DNA from: Comamonadaceae bacterium OS-1 | GTDB taxonomy: Bacteria; Pseudomonadota; Gammaproteobacteria; Burkholderiales; Burkholderiaceae_C | Assembly: GCA_027923965.1 (NCBI GenBank) | Contig: AP026969.1 | Coordinates: 4,588,001-4,652,000, forward strand | Length of the DNA stretch: 64,000 bases | Direction: 5' to 3' | Part shown: one piece after another, positions 9,015 through 16,914 of the stretch | Layout of the letters: every line of letters begins with the position of its first letter | How positions within the stretch are numbered: position 1 is the stretch's first letter | The notes under the pieces: model-generated | Seen by the model: the letters and a program-made list of their open reading frames with translations, nothing else | Told to the model about the DNA's origin: nothing | Databases searched by the model: none | Translations under genes and position numbers: made by a program

Positions 9015-10139
9015 ATGACCCAAATCACCCTCCAATCCATCCAGAAAAGTTACCTGGGCAGCGTGCAAGTCATCCGCGATGTAGACCTGGACATCGCCGC
9101 GGGCGAGTTCTGCGTGTTCCTCGGGCCCTCGGGCTGCGGCAAGTCCACCCTGCTGCGCATGATTGCCGGTATCGAGTCGATCACCGCCGGGGCCTTGCAC
9201 ATCGGCGGCGTGCACATGAACGACGTGCCACCCGCCGAGCGCGAGGTGGCCATGGTGTTCCAGAACTATGCGCTGTACCCGCACATGAGCCTGTACGAGA
9301 ACATGGCCTTCGGCCTGCGCCAGGCCAAGGTGGACAAGGCCGAAATCCACCGCCGCGTGAGCGAGGCCGCCGAGGTGCTGCAAATCACCCATATGCTGGA
9401 CCGCCTGCCCAAAGCCCTGTCCGGCGGGCAGCGCCAGCGGGTGGCGATTGGCCGGGCCATCGTGCGCCGCCCGAATGTGTTTTTGTTTGACGAGCCGCTG
9501 TCCAACCTGGATGCCGCGCTGCGCGTGCACATGCGCACCGAGATCGCCCGGCTGCACCGCGACTTCCAGCGCGCCAGCGCCGTCTACGTCACCCACGACC
9601 AGACCGAAGCCATGGCCCTGGCCGACAAGATCGTGCTGCTGCGCGCTGGCGAAGGCATGCTGCAGCACGGCAGCATCGCCCAGGTGGGCGCGCCGCTGGA
9701 CCTGTACCACCACCCGCGCGACATGTTCGTGGCCAGCTTTCTGGGCTCGCCACGCATGAACTTTCTGCCCGCCACCGTGCAGGCCGTGGATGCCGACACC
9801 CTGACCCTGCAGGCCGATGCCCACGCAGGCGGCGAGCACCTGCAACTGCCGCGCCAGGGCCGCAACGTGGCACCCGGTGCCCGCGTCACCCTGGGCATCC
9901 GACCCGAGCACCTCGAACCTGGCGCCACAGGCCATGCCACCCTGCTGCGCACGGTGCAGCAGGTGGAGCATTTCGGCGAGTACAGCTATGTGTACCTCGA
10001 AGGCCTGCCGGGCGAGGCGCTGATTGCCAAAGTGCCCGGGCGCAGCGCGGCCGTGGCGGGCGAGCGCACGCCGTTCACCGTGCCCGCCGATGCCTACCAC
10101 CTGTTCGACGATGCCAGTTTTGCCATTGCCGCGCACTGA
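9015..10139 (+). CDS. Sugar ABC transporter ATP-binding protein (UgpC/MsmK type)
   Basis: A 374-residue ATPase. Walker A GPSGCGKST lies at about residues 37-45, the signature LSGGQRQR near 135, Walker B VFLFDEP near 155, and the H-loop VTHDQ near 190. The C-terminal third is the MalK-type TOBE/regulatory domain (GIRPEHLEP). It completes the importer encoded from 5875. The gene starts 26 bp after the second permease. MalK-type subunits can be shared between importers; a second, similar ATPase is encoded at 40182. Confidence 0.92.
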   Translation: MTQITLQSIQKSYLGSVQVIRDVDLDIAAGEFCVFLGPSGCGKSTLLRMIAGIESITAGALHIGGVHMNDVPPAEREVAMVFQNYALYPHMSLYENMAFGLRQAKVDKAEIHRRVSEAAEVLQITHMLDRLPKALSGGQRQRVAIGRAIVRRPNVFLFDEPLSNLDAALRVHMRTEIARLHRDFQRASAVYVTHDQTEAMALADKIVLLRAGEGMLQHGSIAQVGAPLDLYHHPRDMFVASFLGSPRMNFLPATVQAVDADTLTLQADAHAGGEHLQLPRQGRNVAPGARVTLGIRPEHLEPGATGHATLLRTVQQVEHFGEYSYVYLEGLPGEALIAKVPGRSAAVAGERTPFTVPADAYHLFDDASFAIAAH

Positions 10140-10166
10140 TTTTCAACCTCCCCCAGCCCCCCCACC

Positions 10167-12560
10167 ATGTCCACCACACCGCTCTACCAAGACCCCCTGC
10201 AACCCATCCCCCAGCGCGTTGCCGACCTGCTGGCGCGCATGACGCTGGCCGAGAAAACCGCCCAGATGCACGCCTTCTGGCTGGTGCTGTCCGAAGACGG
10301 CGAACACCAGGTGCGCTCCGGCGAGGCTTTCATTGGCCACAGCGACCCGGCCACCTTGCGCCGCCGCCTGGCCCACGGTCTGGGCCAGATCACCCGCCCG
10401 CTGGGCACCCACGGCGTGGACGCGGCCAGCGGCCTGCAGGCACTGAACAAGCTGCAGCGCTATTTGCGCTTTGAAACCCGGCTGGGCATTCCGGCCATTG
10501 CGCACGAAGAATGCCTGGTGGGCCTGATGACCCGCGACGGCACGCTGTTCCCGTCCGCCCTGGCGATGAGCGCCACCTGGAACCCCGCGCTCATGGAGCA
10601 GGTGGGCACGCAGATCGGCCTGGAGTGCCGCGCCGTGGGCTGCCACCAGGGGCTGGCACCGGTGCTGGATGTGTCGCGCGATGTGCGCTGGGGCCGCACC
10701 GAAGAAACCCTGGGCGAAGACCCCTACCTGGTCGGCGTGCTGGCCACCCGCTATGTGCGCGGCCTGCAAGGCCCGCAGCGCGATGTGCTGGCCACGCTGA
10801 AGCATTTTGTCGGCCACTCGGCCAGCGAAGGCGCGCGCAACCACGCGCCGGTGAACCTGGGCTGGCGGGCGCTGAACGACACCTTTTTGCTGCCGTTCGA
10901 GATGGCCGTCAAGCAGGCCGACGCGGGCTCGGTGATGCCCGCCTACCACGACATCGACGGCGAGCCGGTGCATGCCTCGCAGCACCTGCTCACCGAGGTG
11001 CTGCGCACGCAGTGGGGCTTTGACGGCCTGGTGGTGGCCGACTACGTGGGCGTGAGCCTGCTGTACCAGCACCACGGGGTGGCCCGCGACGCAGCCGAGG
11101 CGGCAGCGCTGGCCTTCAACGCCGGGCTGGACATGGAGCTGCCCGGCGACGACTGCGCCCAGCACCTGGCCACCGCCGTCGAGCGCGGCCTGCTCAGCAT
11201 GGCCAAGGTGGATGAAATCGTCTCGCGGGTGCTGACCGAGAAGTTCCGCCTGGGCCTGTTCGAGCGCGACTTTGCCGACCAACCCTTTGTGCCCCTGCGC
11301 CAACCCGCCGCCCGCCAGGCCGCGCTGGACGTGGCCCGCCAGGCCATCGTGCTGCTGGAGAACAAGGGCATCCTGCCGCTGCAGCCATCCCAAAAACCGC
11401 AGATTGCGCTGATCGGCCCCACCGCCGCCGACCCCATGGCCTTGCTCAGCGGCTACAGCTTTCCGGCGCACCTGATCCTGCAGGACAAGACCGAGGGCAC
11501 CGACCACATCGTCACCCCGCTGCAGGGCCTGCAGGCAGTGTTTGGCGCGGCGAACGTGCACTACGCCCAGGGCTGCGCGATCCTGGAAGAACGGCGCAGC
11601 GGCGCGCCGGTGTTTCCTGGCGATGTGGCCCCTGCCGGGGTGGAGCGGGTGTCGCCGGTGTCCCAGCGTACCGACGGCATGGACGAGGCCGTGGCCTGCG
11701 CCCAGGCGGCGGACGTGGCCATCGTCTGCGTGGGCGACCTGGCGGGCCTGTTCCAGACCGGCACCGTCAGCGAAGGCTCGGACACCGATTCGCTGAGCCT
11801 GCCCGGCGTGCAGCAAGCGCTGCTGGAGCGCATCGTGGCCACAGGCACGCCCACCGTGGTGGTCATGATGGCCGGACGGCCCTACAACCTGGGCGGGCTG
11901 GAGAACCGCGTGGCCGCCTACCTGATGGCGTTTGCGGGCGGGCAGGAAGGCGGCACGGCACTGGCCGAGGTGCTGGCCGGGCTGCAGGAGCCGTCGGGCC
12001 GCATGACGGTATCGGTACCCCACAGCGCCGGGGCCATGCCCTACTTCTACAACCATTCGCTGAAAAGCGGTGGCACGCCCATCGCCTTCCATTTCGGCAG
12101 CCGCTACCCGTTTGGCCACGGCCTGGGCTACACCCCATTTGCCTACCGAAATCTGGTGCTGGAGGGCGATACGGTGGACCTGGCCGACGGCAGCATCCGG
12201 CTGCAGTGCGAGGTGGCCAACACCGGCAGCCGCCCTGGCGTGGCAGTGGTGCAGCTGTATGTGCGCGACCGGCTGGCCTCGGTGGTGCGGCCGGTGAAAG
12301 AACTCAAGGCTTTCCAACGTGTGGAACTGGCCACAGGGCAGGTGGCCCGGCTGGATTTCACGGTGCCGGTGGACATGCTGTGCTTCACCCATCCCAATGG
12401 CCAGCGCTGCGTGGAGCCCGGCTGGTTCGACGTGATGGTGGGCCCGTCCAGTGCCGACACGCCGTTGACCACCGCCGTGCAGGTGCTGGGCACGGCCCCC
12501 CGCATGCTGGGCCGCGACTGGCGCATGGAAAGCAGTTGCAGCGTCCAGCTGAAAGTTTAA
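10167..12560 (+). CDS. Glycoside hydrolase family 3 beta-glycosidase
   Basis: A 797-residue GH3 enzyme. The N-terminal barrel contains the signature GFDGLVVADYVGVS with the nucleophile Asp292. The alpha/beta sandwich follows (IVLLENKGILPL), and the C-terminal fibronectin-III-like domain holds YPFGHGLGYTPF. No signal peptide is present, so it should act in the cytoplasm on glycosides imported by the adjacent ABC system. GH3 members of this layout cleave beta-glucosides or beta-xylosides; the xylose-dehydrogenase-like gene at 14484 favours xylosides, by inference. The gene starts 27 bp after the ATPase and ends at a hairpin repeat. Confidence 0.92.
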   Translation: MSTTPLYQDPLQPIPQRVADLLARMTLAEKTAQMHAFWLVLSEDGEHQVRSGEAFIGHSDPATLRRRLAHGLGQITRPLGTHGVDAASGLQALNKLQRYLRFETRLGIPAIAHEECLVGLMTRDGTLFPSALAMSATWNPALMEQVGTQIGLECRAVGCHQGLAPVLDVSRDVRWGRTEETLGEDPYLVGVLATRYVRGLQGPQRDVLATLKHFVGHSASEGARNHAPVNLGWRALNDTFLLPFEMAVKQADAGSVMPAYHDIDGEPVHASQHLLTEVLRTQWGFDGLVVADYVGVSLLYQHHGVARDAAEAAALAFNAGLDMELPGDDCAQHLATAVERGLLSMAKVDEIVSRVLTEKFRLGLFERDFADQPFVPLRQPAARQAALDVARQAIVLLENKGILPLQPSQKPQIALIGPTAADPMALLSGYSFPAHLILQDKTEGTDHIVTPLQGLQAVFGAANVHYAQGCAILEERRSGAPVFPGDVAPAGVERVSPVSQRTDGMDEAVACAQAADVAIVCVGDLAGLFQTGTVSEGSDTDSLSLPGVQQALLERIVATGTPTVVVMMAGRPYNLGGLENRVAAYLMAFAGGQEGGTALAEVLAGLQEPSGRMTVSVPHSAGAMPYFYNHSLKSGGTPIAFHFGSRYPFGHGLGYTPFAYRNLVLEGDTVDLADGSIRLQCEVANTGSRPGVAVVQLYVRDRLASVVRPVKELKAFQRVELATGQVARLDFTVPVDMLCFTHPNGQRCVEPGWFDVMVGPSSADTPLTTAVQVLGTAPRMLGRDWRMESSCSVQLKV

Positions 12561-12567
12561 GCATGAA

Positions 12568-12606
12568 ATAGGCTGCCCGTGCTGATCCATCTAGCACGAG
12601 CAGCTA
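12568..12606. repeat. Family-1 intergenic hairpin repeat, copy 4
   Basis: AGGCTGCCCGTGCTGATCC followed by ATCTAGCACGAGCAGCTA has the full stem. It separates the GH3 gene from the Gfo/Idh gene and may partly terminate the operon. Confidence 0.85.
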
Positions 12607-12640
12607 TCAAAACCATAGTAATTACCTGAAAGATCAACGC

Positions 12641-13789
12641 ATGGAACACCACGAGAGAGTCGAGAAAATGGGCATAGGCATCATCGGCTGCGGCAACATC
12701 AGCGCGGCGTATCTGCAGGGGGCGGCGAACTTCTCCATCCTGGACATCCGCGGCGTGGCTGACCTGCACGCCCCGGCGGCGCAGGCCCGGGCGACAGAGT
12801 TTGGCGTGCCCTTCCGCACGGTAGAGGCCCTGCTGGCCGACCCGGCGATCGAGATCATCGTCAACCTGACCATCCCCGCCGCACACGTGGAAGTGGGCCT
12901 GCAGGTGCTGCACGCAGGCAAGCATGTCTATTCCGAAAAGCCGCTGGGTACCACTACGGCCCAGGCGCGCAGCCTGCTGGCACTGGCGGACGCGCGCGGC
13001 CTGCGGGTGGGCTGCGCGCCCGACACGTTTTTGGGCGGCGCGCAGCAAACCTGCCGCAAGCTGGTGGATGCCGGGGCCATCGGCCAGCCGGTGGCGGGCA
13101 CCGCCTTTTTCCTGTGCCCCGGCCACGAGCGCTGGCACCCCAACCCGGCCTTCTACTACGCCCAGGGCGGCGGGCCGATGCTGGACATGGGGCCGTACTA
13201 CATCACCGCCCTGGTCAACCTGATCGGGCCGGTGGCGCGCGTCTCGGGCAGCACCCTGCGCGCCCGCAGCCAGCGGCGCATCACCAGCGAGCCGCTGAAC
13301 GGCAGCCTGATCGACGTGGAGGTGGCCACCCACGTGGCGGGCACGCTGGAATTTGCGTCGGGCGCGGTAGTGTCGATAGCCACCAGCTTCGATGTGCCCC
13401 GGCACCGCCACAGCCCCATCGAGCTGTACGGCACCGAGGCCAGCCTGCTGGTGCCCGACCCGAACCACTTTGGCGGCCAGATCGAACTGGCCCGGCCCGG
13501 CGAAAACTGGCAGGCCCAGCCCACCGAGCACGGCTGGGCGGACGGCATCCTGCGCAGCATCGGCGTGGCCGACATGGCCCATGCCATCCGCGCCGACCGG
13601 CCGCACCGGGCATCCGGCGCACTGGCCCTGCACGTGCTGGAGGTCATGGAGGCGTTCCAGATCTCCAGCGACACGGGCCGCCACGTGCCCATTGCCAGCC
13701 GCCCCGAGCGCCCGCCCATGCTGCCCACCCTGCACGCTGTCAGCCAAACCACTGCCTCCTGGAGATTTGCACATGCAGAACACGCGTAA
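12641..13789 (+). CDS. Gfo/Idh/MocA family oxidoreductase
   Basis: Up to 382 residues. The Rossmann motif is IGIIGCGNIS, the family EKP motif (YSEKPLG) follows around residue 105, and the C-terminal alpha/beta domain contains GGGPMLDMGPYYIT. This family oxidises or dehydrates sugars and their keto derivatives with NAD(P). Two starts are possible: ATG 12641 and ATG 12668, the latter giving the more typical N-terminus (MGIGIIGCG). Its last 17 bases overlap the ThuA-like gene, so the two are probably translated together. ThuA/Gfo pairs act on 3-keto sugars in rhizobial trehalose use (ThuAB); a comparable role here is inference. Confidence 0.88.
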   Translation: MEHHERVEKMGIGIIGCGNISAAYLQGAANFSILDIRGVADLHAPAAQARATEFGVPFRTVEALLADPAIEIIVNLTIPAAHVEVGLQVLHAGKHVYSEKPLGTTTAQARSLLALADARGLRVGCAPDTFLGGAQQTCRKLVDAGAIGQPVAGTAFFLCPGHERWHPNPAFYYAQGGGPMLDMGPYYITALVNLIGPVARVSGSTLRARSQRRITSEPLNGSLIDVEVATHVAGTLEFASGAVVSIATSFDVPRHRHSPIELYGTEASLLVPDPNHFGGQIELARPGENWQAQPTEHGWADGILRSIGVADMAHAIRADRPHRASGALALHVLEVMEAFQISSDTGRHVPIASRPERPPMLPTLHAVSQTTASWRFAHAEHA

Positions 13790-14423
13790 TGCCCTGATCG
13801 TCTGGTGTGGCTGGAGCGGCCACGAGCCCGAACAATGTGCCGCCATCGTCGCCGACATGCTGGCCCAGGCCGACTTCCAGGTGCGGGTGGAAACCTCGCC
13901 CGAGGCCTTTGCCGACCCGGCGCTGGCCCAACTGAGCCTGATCGTACCGATCTGCACCATGTCCAAAATCAGCAAGGAAGCGGCGCAGAACCTGAGCCAA
14001 GCCGTGCAGTCTGGCGTGGGGCTGGCCGGGTTCCACGGCGGCATGGGCGATGCCTTTCGCGAGTCGGTGGAGTACCAGTTCATGACCGGCGGGCAATGGG
14101 TGGCGCACCCGGGTAACGTCATCGACTACCGGGTACACATCTGCGCGGGCGACGACCCGGTGGTGGCGGGCATAGAAGACTTTGACTACCACTCCGAGCA
14201 GTACTACATGCATGTCGATCCGTCCAACCAGGTGCTGGCCACCACCACCTTTTCGGCGGCGCACGCACCGTGGATTGACGGCACCGTGATGCCCGTGGTG
14301 TGGAAGCGCCGCCACGGTGCGGGCCGGGTGTTCTACAGCGCGCTGGGCCATGTGGCCAAAGAGTTTGACGTGCCCCAGATGCGCACCCTGCTGGACAGGG
14401 GTATGCGCTGGGCCGCACGTTAG
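13773..14423 (+). CDS. ThuA-like domain protein
   Basis: A 216-residue protein with the ThuA/GATase-1-like fold pattern: ALIVWCGWSGHEPEQ at the N-terminus, VGLAGFHGGMGDAFRESVEYQFMTGG in the centre, and MPVVWKRRHGAGRVFYSALGH near the C-terminus. ATG at 13773 has GGAG nine bases upstream and overlaps the end of the Gfo/Idh gene. ThuA proteins take part in sugar catabolism with Gfo/Idh dehydrogenases, probably on keto-sugar intermediates. A second, longer ThuA-like gene is at 54156. Confidence 0.87.
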   Translation: MQNTRNALIVWCGWSGHEPEQCAAIVADMLAQADFQVRVETSPEAFADPALAQLSLIVPICTMSKISKEAAQNLSQAVQSGVGLAGFHGGMGDAFRESVEYQFMTGGQWVAHPGNVIDYRVHICAGDDPVVAGIEDFDYHSEQYYMHVDPSNQVLATTTFSAAHAPWIDGTVMPVVWKRRHGAGRVFYSALGHVAKEFDVPQMRTLLDRGMRWAAR

Positions 14424-14483
14424 TTAGACTGTCGAACTTACCTCACCTATTCGCCTATTTATAAGCACAACAAGACGTCCACC

Positions 14484-15212
14484 ATGACCACTCCTTCCCA
14501 CACCCTCTACCCCAGCCTGGCGGGCCAGCGCGTGGCCATCACCGGCGGTGCCAGCGGCATCGGTGCCGGGCTGGTCACGGCCTTTGTGCGCCAGGGCTGC
14601 GAGGTGCACTTTCTGGACCGCATGGCACCGGCCACCGCGCCCGAGCAAGCGACCTTCCACCTGTGCGACCTGCAGGACACCGATGCCATCGCCCGCACCT
14701 TCGCGGCCATTGGCCCGCTGGACGTGCTGGTCAACAACGCAGGCAACGACGACCGCCACACGCTGGCCCAGGTCACCCCCGCCTACTTTGACGACCGCAT
14801 CGGGGTCAACCTGCGCCACCTGCTGTTTTGCGCGCAGGCGGTGGTGGAGGGCATGCAGGCGCGCGGCGGCGGCTCCATCATCAACTTCGGCTCCATCGCC
14901 TGGCACCTGGGGCTGGAGAACCTGGTGCTGTACGAGACCGCCAAGGCCGGCATCGAGGGCATGACCCGGGCCCTGGCCCGCGAGCTGGGGCAGCAGCGCA
15001 TCCGCGTCAACTGCATCCTGCCCGGCAACGTGGAAACCCCGCGCCAGGCGAAGTGGTACACGCCCGAAGGCGAGGCCGCCATCATTGCCGCCCAGTGCCT
15101 GAAAGAGCGCATCCAGCCCAGCGACATCGCCGCCATGGCGCTGTTTCTGGCATCCGGCGATGCACGCATGTGCACGGGGCACAACTACTGGGTGGATGCC
15201 GGTTGGCGCTGA
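14484..15212 (+). CDS. SDR oxidoreductase, probable D-xylose 1-dehydrogenase
   Basis: A 242-residue SDR. TGGASGIG is the cofactor loop and Ser137-Tyr150-Lys154 the catalytic set. From memory, the segments DVLVNNAGNDDRH, LYETAKAGIEGMTRALAREL, RQAKWYTPEGEA and the C-terminus CTGHNYWVDAGWR match Caulobacter crescentus XylB (NAD-dependent D-xylose dehydrogenase of the oxidative Weimberg route) unusually well. This suggests the pentose or aldose released by the GH3 enzyme is oxidised at C1 to the lactone. Related enzymes also take L-arabinose or D-galactose, so substrate is not certain. Last gene of the LacI-controlled cluster, followed by a hairpin repeat. Confidence 0.85.
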   Translation: MTTPSHTLYPSLAGQRVAITGGASGIGAGLVTAFVRQGCEVHFLDRMAPATAPEQATFHLCDLQDTDAIARTFAAIGPLDVLVNNAGNDDRHTLAQVTPAYFDDRIGVNLRHLLFCAQAVVEGMQARGGGSIINFGSIAWHLGLENLVLYETAKAGIEGMTRALARELGQQRIRVNCILPGNVETPRQAKWYTPEGEAAIIAAQCLKERIQPSDIAAMALFLASGDARMCTGHNYWVDAGWR

Positions 15213-15220
15213 ACGTTTCA

Positions 15221-15255
15221 GGCCGTTTGTGCTTATTCCATAAGCACGAGCAGCT
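15221..15255. repeat. Family-1 intergenic hairpin repeat, copy 5
   Basis: GGCCGTTTGTGCTTATTCC followed by ATAAGCACGAGCAGCT. It lies between convergent genes (stops at 15212 and 15276) and is followed by a T-rich run, so it could serve as a bidirectional terminator. Confidence 0.85.
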
Positions 15256-15275
15256 CCTTTTTTTATAGCCGGAGC

Positions 15276-15710
15276 TTAGGGCGGCACGGGTTTAAGCAAA
15301 CCGGTGCGCTCCATCAGTTCGGCGGTGGTGCTCTCTTCCAGCGCATACACACCGCGTGTTTCCCGCCACACCAGCGCCTTGTCTTGCAGGGCTGTCAGGG
15401 CCTGCTGCACATTCGGCACCTCGACGGTGGTCACCCTGGATTTGCCTTCAAGCTGGTCGTGCACGGCCTGGTAGGCCGCAATGGTTGCAGCCTCAAAAGG
15501 GGCATATTGGTCGCCGCGTGCCACCAGTACCCGCAGCACCGCGGATTGCAGAGGCGTGAGTGCCCGGATCACCCGCAAGGCCTGCTCGTCGCTCATGGCC
15601 ATTTGTTCGCTCACCGCCTCATGAAAGCGCTGGGGGGCTGCGGCAGGCAGCAGCTTTGGCGGTGGAAAACCGGGGCTATTGGGGTTGCTGAAGTCGCCAT
15701 GGGCTGCCAC
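15276..15710 (-). CDS. Hypothetical protein with winged-helix-like C-terminus
   Basis: A 144-residue frame from a GTG at 15710; no ribosome site is visible. The central and C-terminal part (ALTPLQSAVLRVLVARGDQYAPF, VEVPNVQQALTALQDKALVWRE, RGVYALEE) reads like a winged-helix domain of the sort found at the end of some AAA ATPases. The first 35 residues are proline-rich and low complexity. It may be the surviving C-terminal piece of a larger protein or a free DNA-binding protein. Three CTATAG boxes spaced exactly 10 bp lie directly upstream. I do not recognise the family with confidence. Confidence 0.55.
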   Translation of the reverse strand: MAAHGDFSNPNSPGFPPPKLLPAAAPQRFHEAVSEQMAMSDEQALRVIRALTPLQSAVLRVLVARGDQYAPFEAATIAAYQAVHDQLEGKSRVTTVEVPNVQQALTALQDKALVWRETRGVYALEESTTAELMERTGLLKPVPP

Positions 15711-15718
15711 TTTATGGT

Positions 15719-15750
15719 GAACTATAGTTTTCTATAGAACTCTATAGTTC
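15719..15750 (-). promoter_or_regulatory. Three CTATAG boxes at 10-bp spacing (candidate operator)
   Basis: CTATAG occurs at 15722-15727, 15732-15737 and 15742-15747. The outer two are extended to the inverted repeat GAACTATAG (15719-15727) / CTATAGTTC (15742-15750). The one-helical-turn spacing suggests a protein array on one DNA face just upstream of the 144-aa gene. Function is inferred. Confidence 0.5.
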
Positions 15751-15774
15751 CCTCGCGAAAATCTATAAAGAAAT

Positions 15775-15809
15775 AGCTGCTAGCGCTTATTCCACCAGCG
15801 CAAGCAGCT
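15775..15809. repeat. Family-1 intergenic hairpin repeat, copy 6
   Basis: AGCTGCTAGCGCTTATTCC followed by ACCAGCGCAAGCAGCT lies 7 bp past the stop of the acuI-like gene, with T-rich flanks. Confidence 0.87.
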
Positions 15810-15816
15810 CTTATTT

Positions 15817-16794
15817 TTATAGCTTCAGCACCACCCGCCCGCGCACGCTGCCCTGGAGCAGCGCGGCCCCGGTGGCCACGGCCTGGTCCAGGCCGATCTC
15901 GTGGGCCATGGATTCCAGCTTGGCTACGTCCAGGTCTTGCGCCAGGCGCTGCCAGGCCTGCTGGCGCAGGGGCAGGGGGCACATCACGCTGTCGATACCG
16001 TACAGGCTGATGCCGCGCAGGATGAACGGGGCCACGCTGGCGGGGAAGTCCATGCCGCCCGCCAGCCCGCAGGCCGCTACGGCCCCGGCGCGGCGGGTGG
16101 TGGCGCAGGCGTTGGCCAGGGTGTGGCTGCCAACGGCATCGACCACACCGGCCCAGCGTTCCTTGCCCAGCGGCTTGCCAGGGGTGCTGAGCTCGGCGCG
16201 GTCGATGATGTGGGTGGCACCCAGGGCGCGCAGGTAGTCGGCCTCGGCCGGGCGGCCGGTGCTGGCCACCACGGTGTAGCCCAACTTGGCCAGCAGGGCG
16301 ATAGCCACACTGCCTACGCCGCCGTTGGCCCCGGTGACCAGCACCTCGCCGTCTGCCGGGTGGATGCCGTGCTTTTCCAGCGCCAGCACGCACAGCATGG
16401 CGGTATAGCCCGCCGTGCCGATGGCCATGGCCTGGCGGGTGCTGAAGGCCGGGGGCAGGGCCACCAGCCAGTCGCCGCTCACACGCGCCTGCTGGGCCAG
16501 GCCGCCGCTGTGGGTTTCGCCCACGCCCCAGCCGTTCAGGATCACCTTGTCACCAGGCTTCCACGCCGGGTGGGTGCTGTGCGTGACCGTGCCCGCAAAG
16601 TCGATGCCCGGCACCAGCGGAAAGCGCCGCACCACCGGCGAGGCCCCGGTGAGGGCCAGGCCGTCTTTGTAGTTAAGGGTGGACCACTCGACGCGCACGG
16701 TGACGTCGCCGTCGCCAAGAACGCTGTCGTCGATTTGCTGCAGCGTGGCGCGGTAGCCCGCGTCGTCCTTGGTGACCAGAATGCCTGTGAACAT
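15817..16794 (-). CDS. acuI: Acrylyl-CoA reductase / YhdH-type quinone oxidoreductase (MDR family)
   Basis: A 325-residue zinc-free medium-chain reductase of the YhdH/AcuI group. Diagnostic segments are NYKDGLALTG, FPLVPGIDFAGTV, GWGVGETHSGGLAQQARV, the cofactor loop VTGANGGVGSVA, and SRGYGIDS-type region (SLYGIDSVMCP) near residue 250. AcuI reduces acryloyl-CoA to propionyl-CoA with NADPH, which protects against a toxic electrophile. The gene is a single transcription unit read leftwards; a hairpin repeat lies at each end. The assignment to the group is firm; the exact substrate is family-based. Confidence 0.88.
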   Translation of the reverse strand: MFTGILVTKDDAGYRATLQQIDDSVLGDGDVTVRVEWSTLNYKDGLALTGASPVVRRFPLVPGIDFAGTVTHSTHPAWKPGDKVILNGWGVGETHSGGLAQQARVSGDWLVALPPAFSTRQAMAIGTAGYTAMLCVLALEKHGIHPADGEVLVTGANGGVGSVAIALLAKLGYTVVASTGRPAEADYLRALGATHIIDRAELSTPGKPLGKERWAGVVDAVGSHTLANACATTRRAGAVAACGLAGGMDFPASVAPFILRGISLYGIDSVMCPLPLRQQAWQRLAQDLDVAKLESMAHEIGLDQAVATGAALLQGSVRGRVVLKL

Positions 16795-16830
16795 GGGGTT
16801 GTCTCCTGAAAACTATTTTTGAGCCAAATC

Positions 16831-16866
16831 GGCCTCTACCGCTTATTCCATAAGCACAAGCAGCTA
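16831..16866. repeat. Family-1 intergenic hairpin repeat, copy 7
   Basis: GGCCTCTACCGCTTATTCC followed by ATAAGCACAAGCAGCTA. This copy lies between two divergent gene starts (16794 and 16915), so it is not confined to gene ends. Confidence 0.83.
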
Positions 16867-16914
16867 TGCTTTTAGGACCAATGCCCGGTGCGGCAGACCG
16901 TCGAGAATACCGCT

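Noticed and set aside
10143..12590. Long minus-strand frame (815 codons) opposite the GH3 gene
   Set aside because: The translation is low-complexity, rich in His, Gln, Gly and Ala, with no domain; it is a mirror of a GC-rich real gene.
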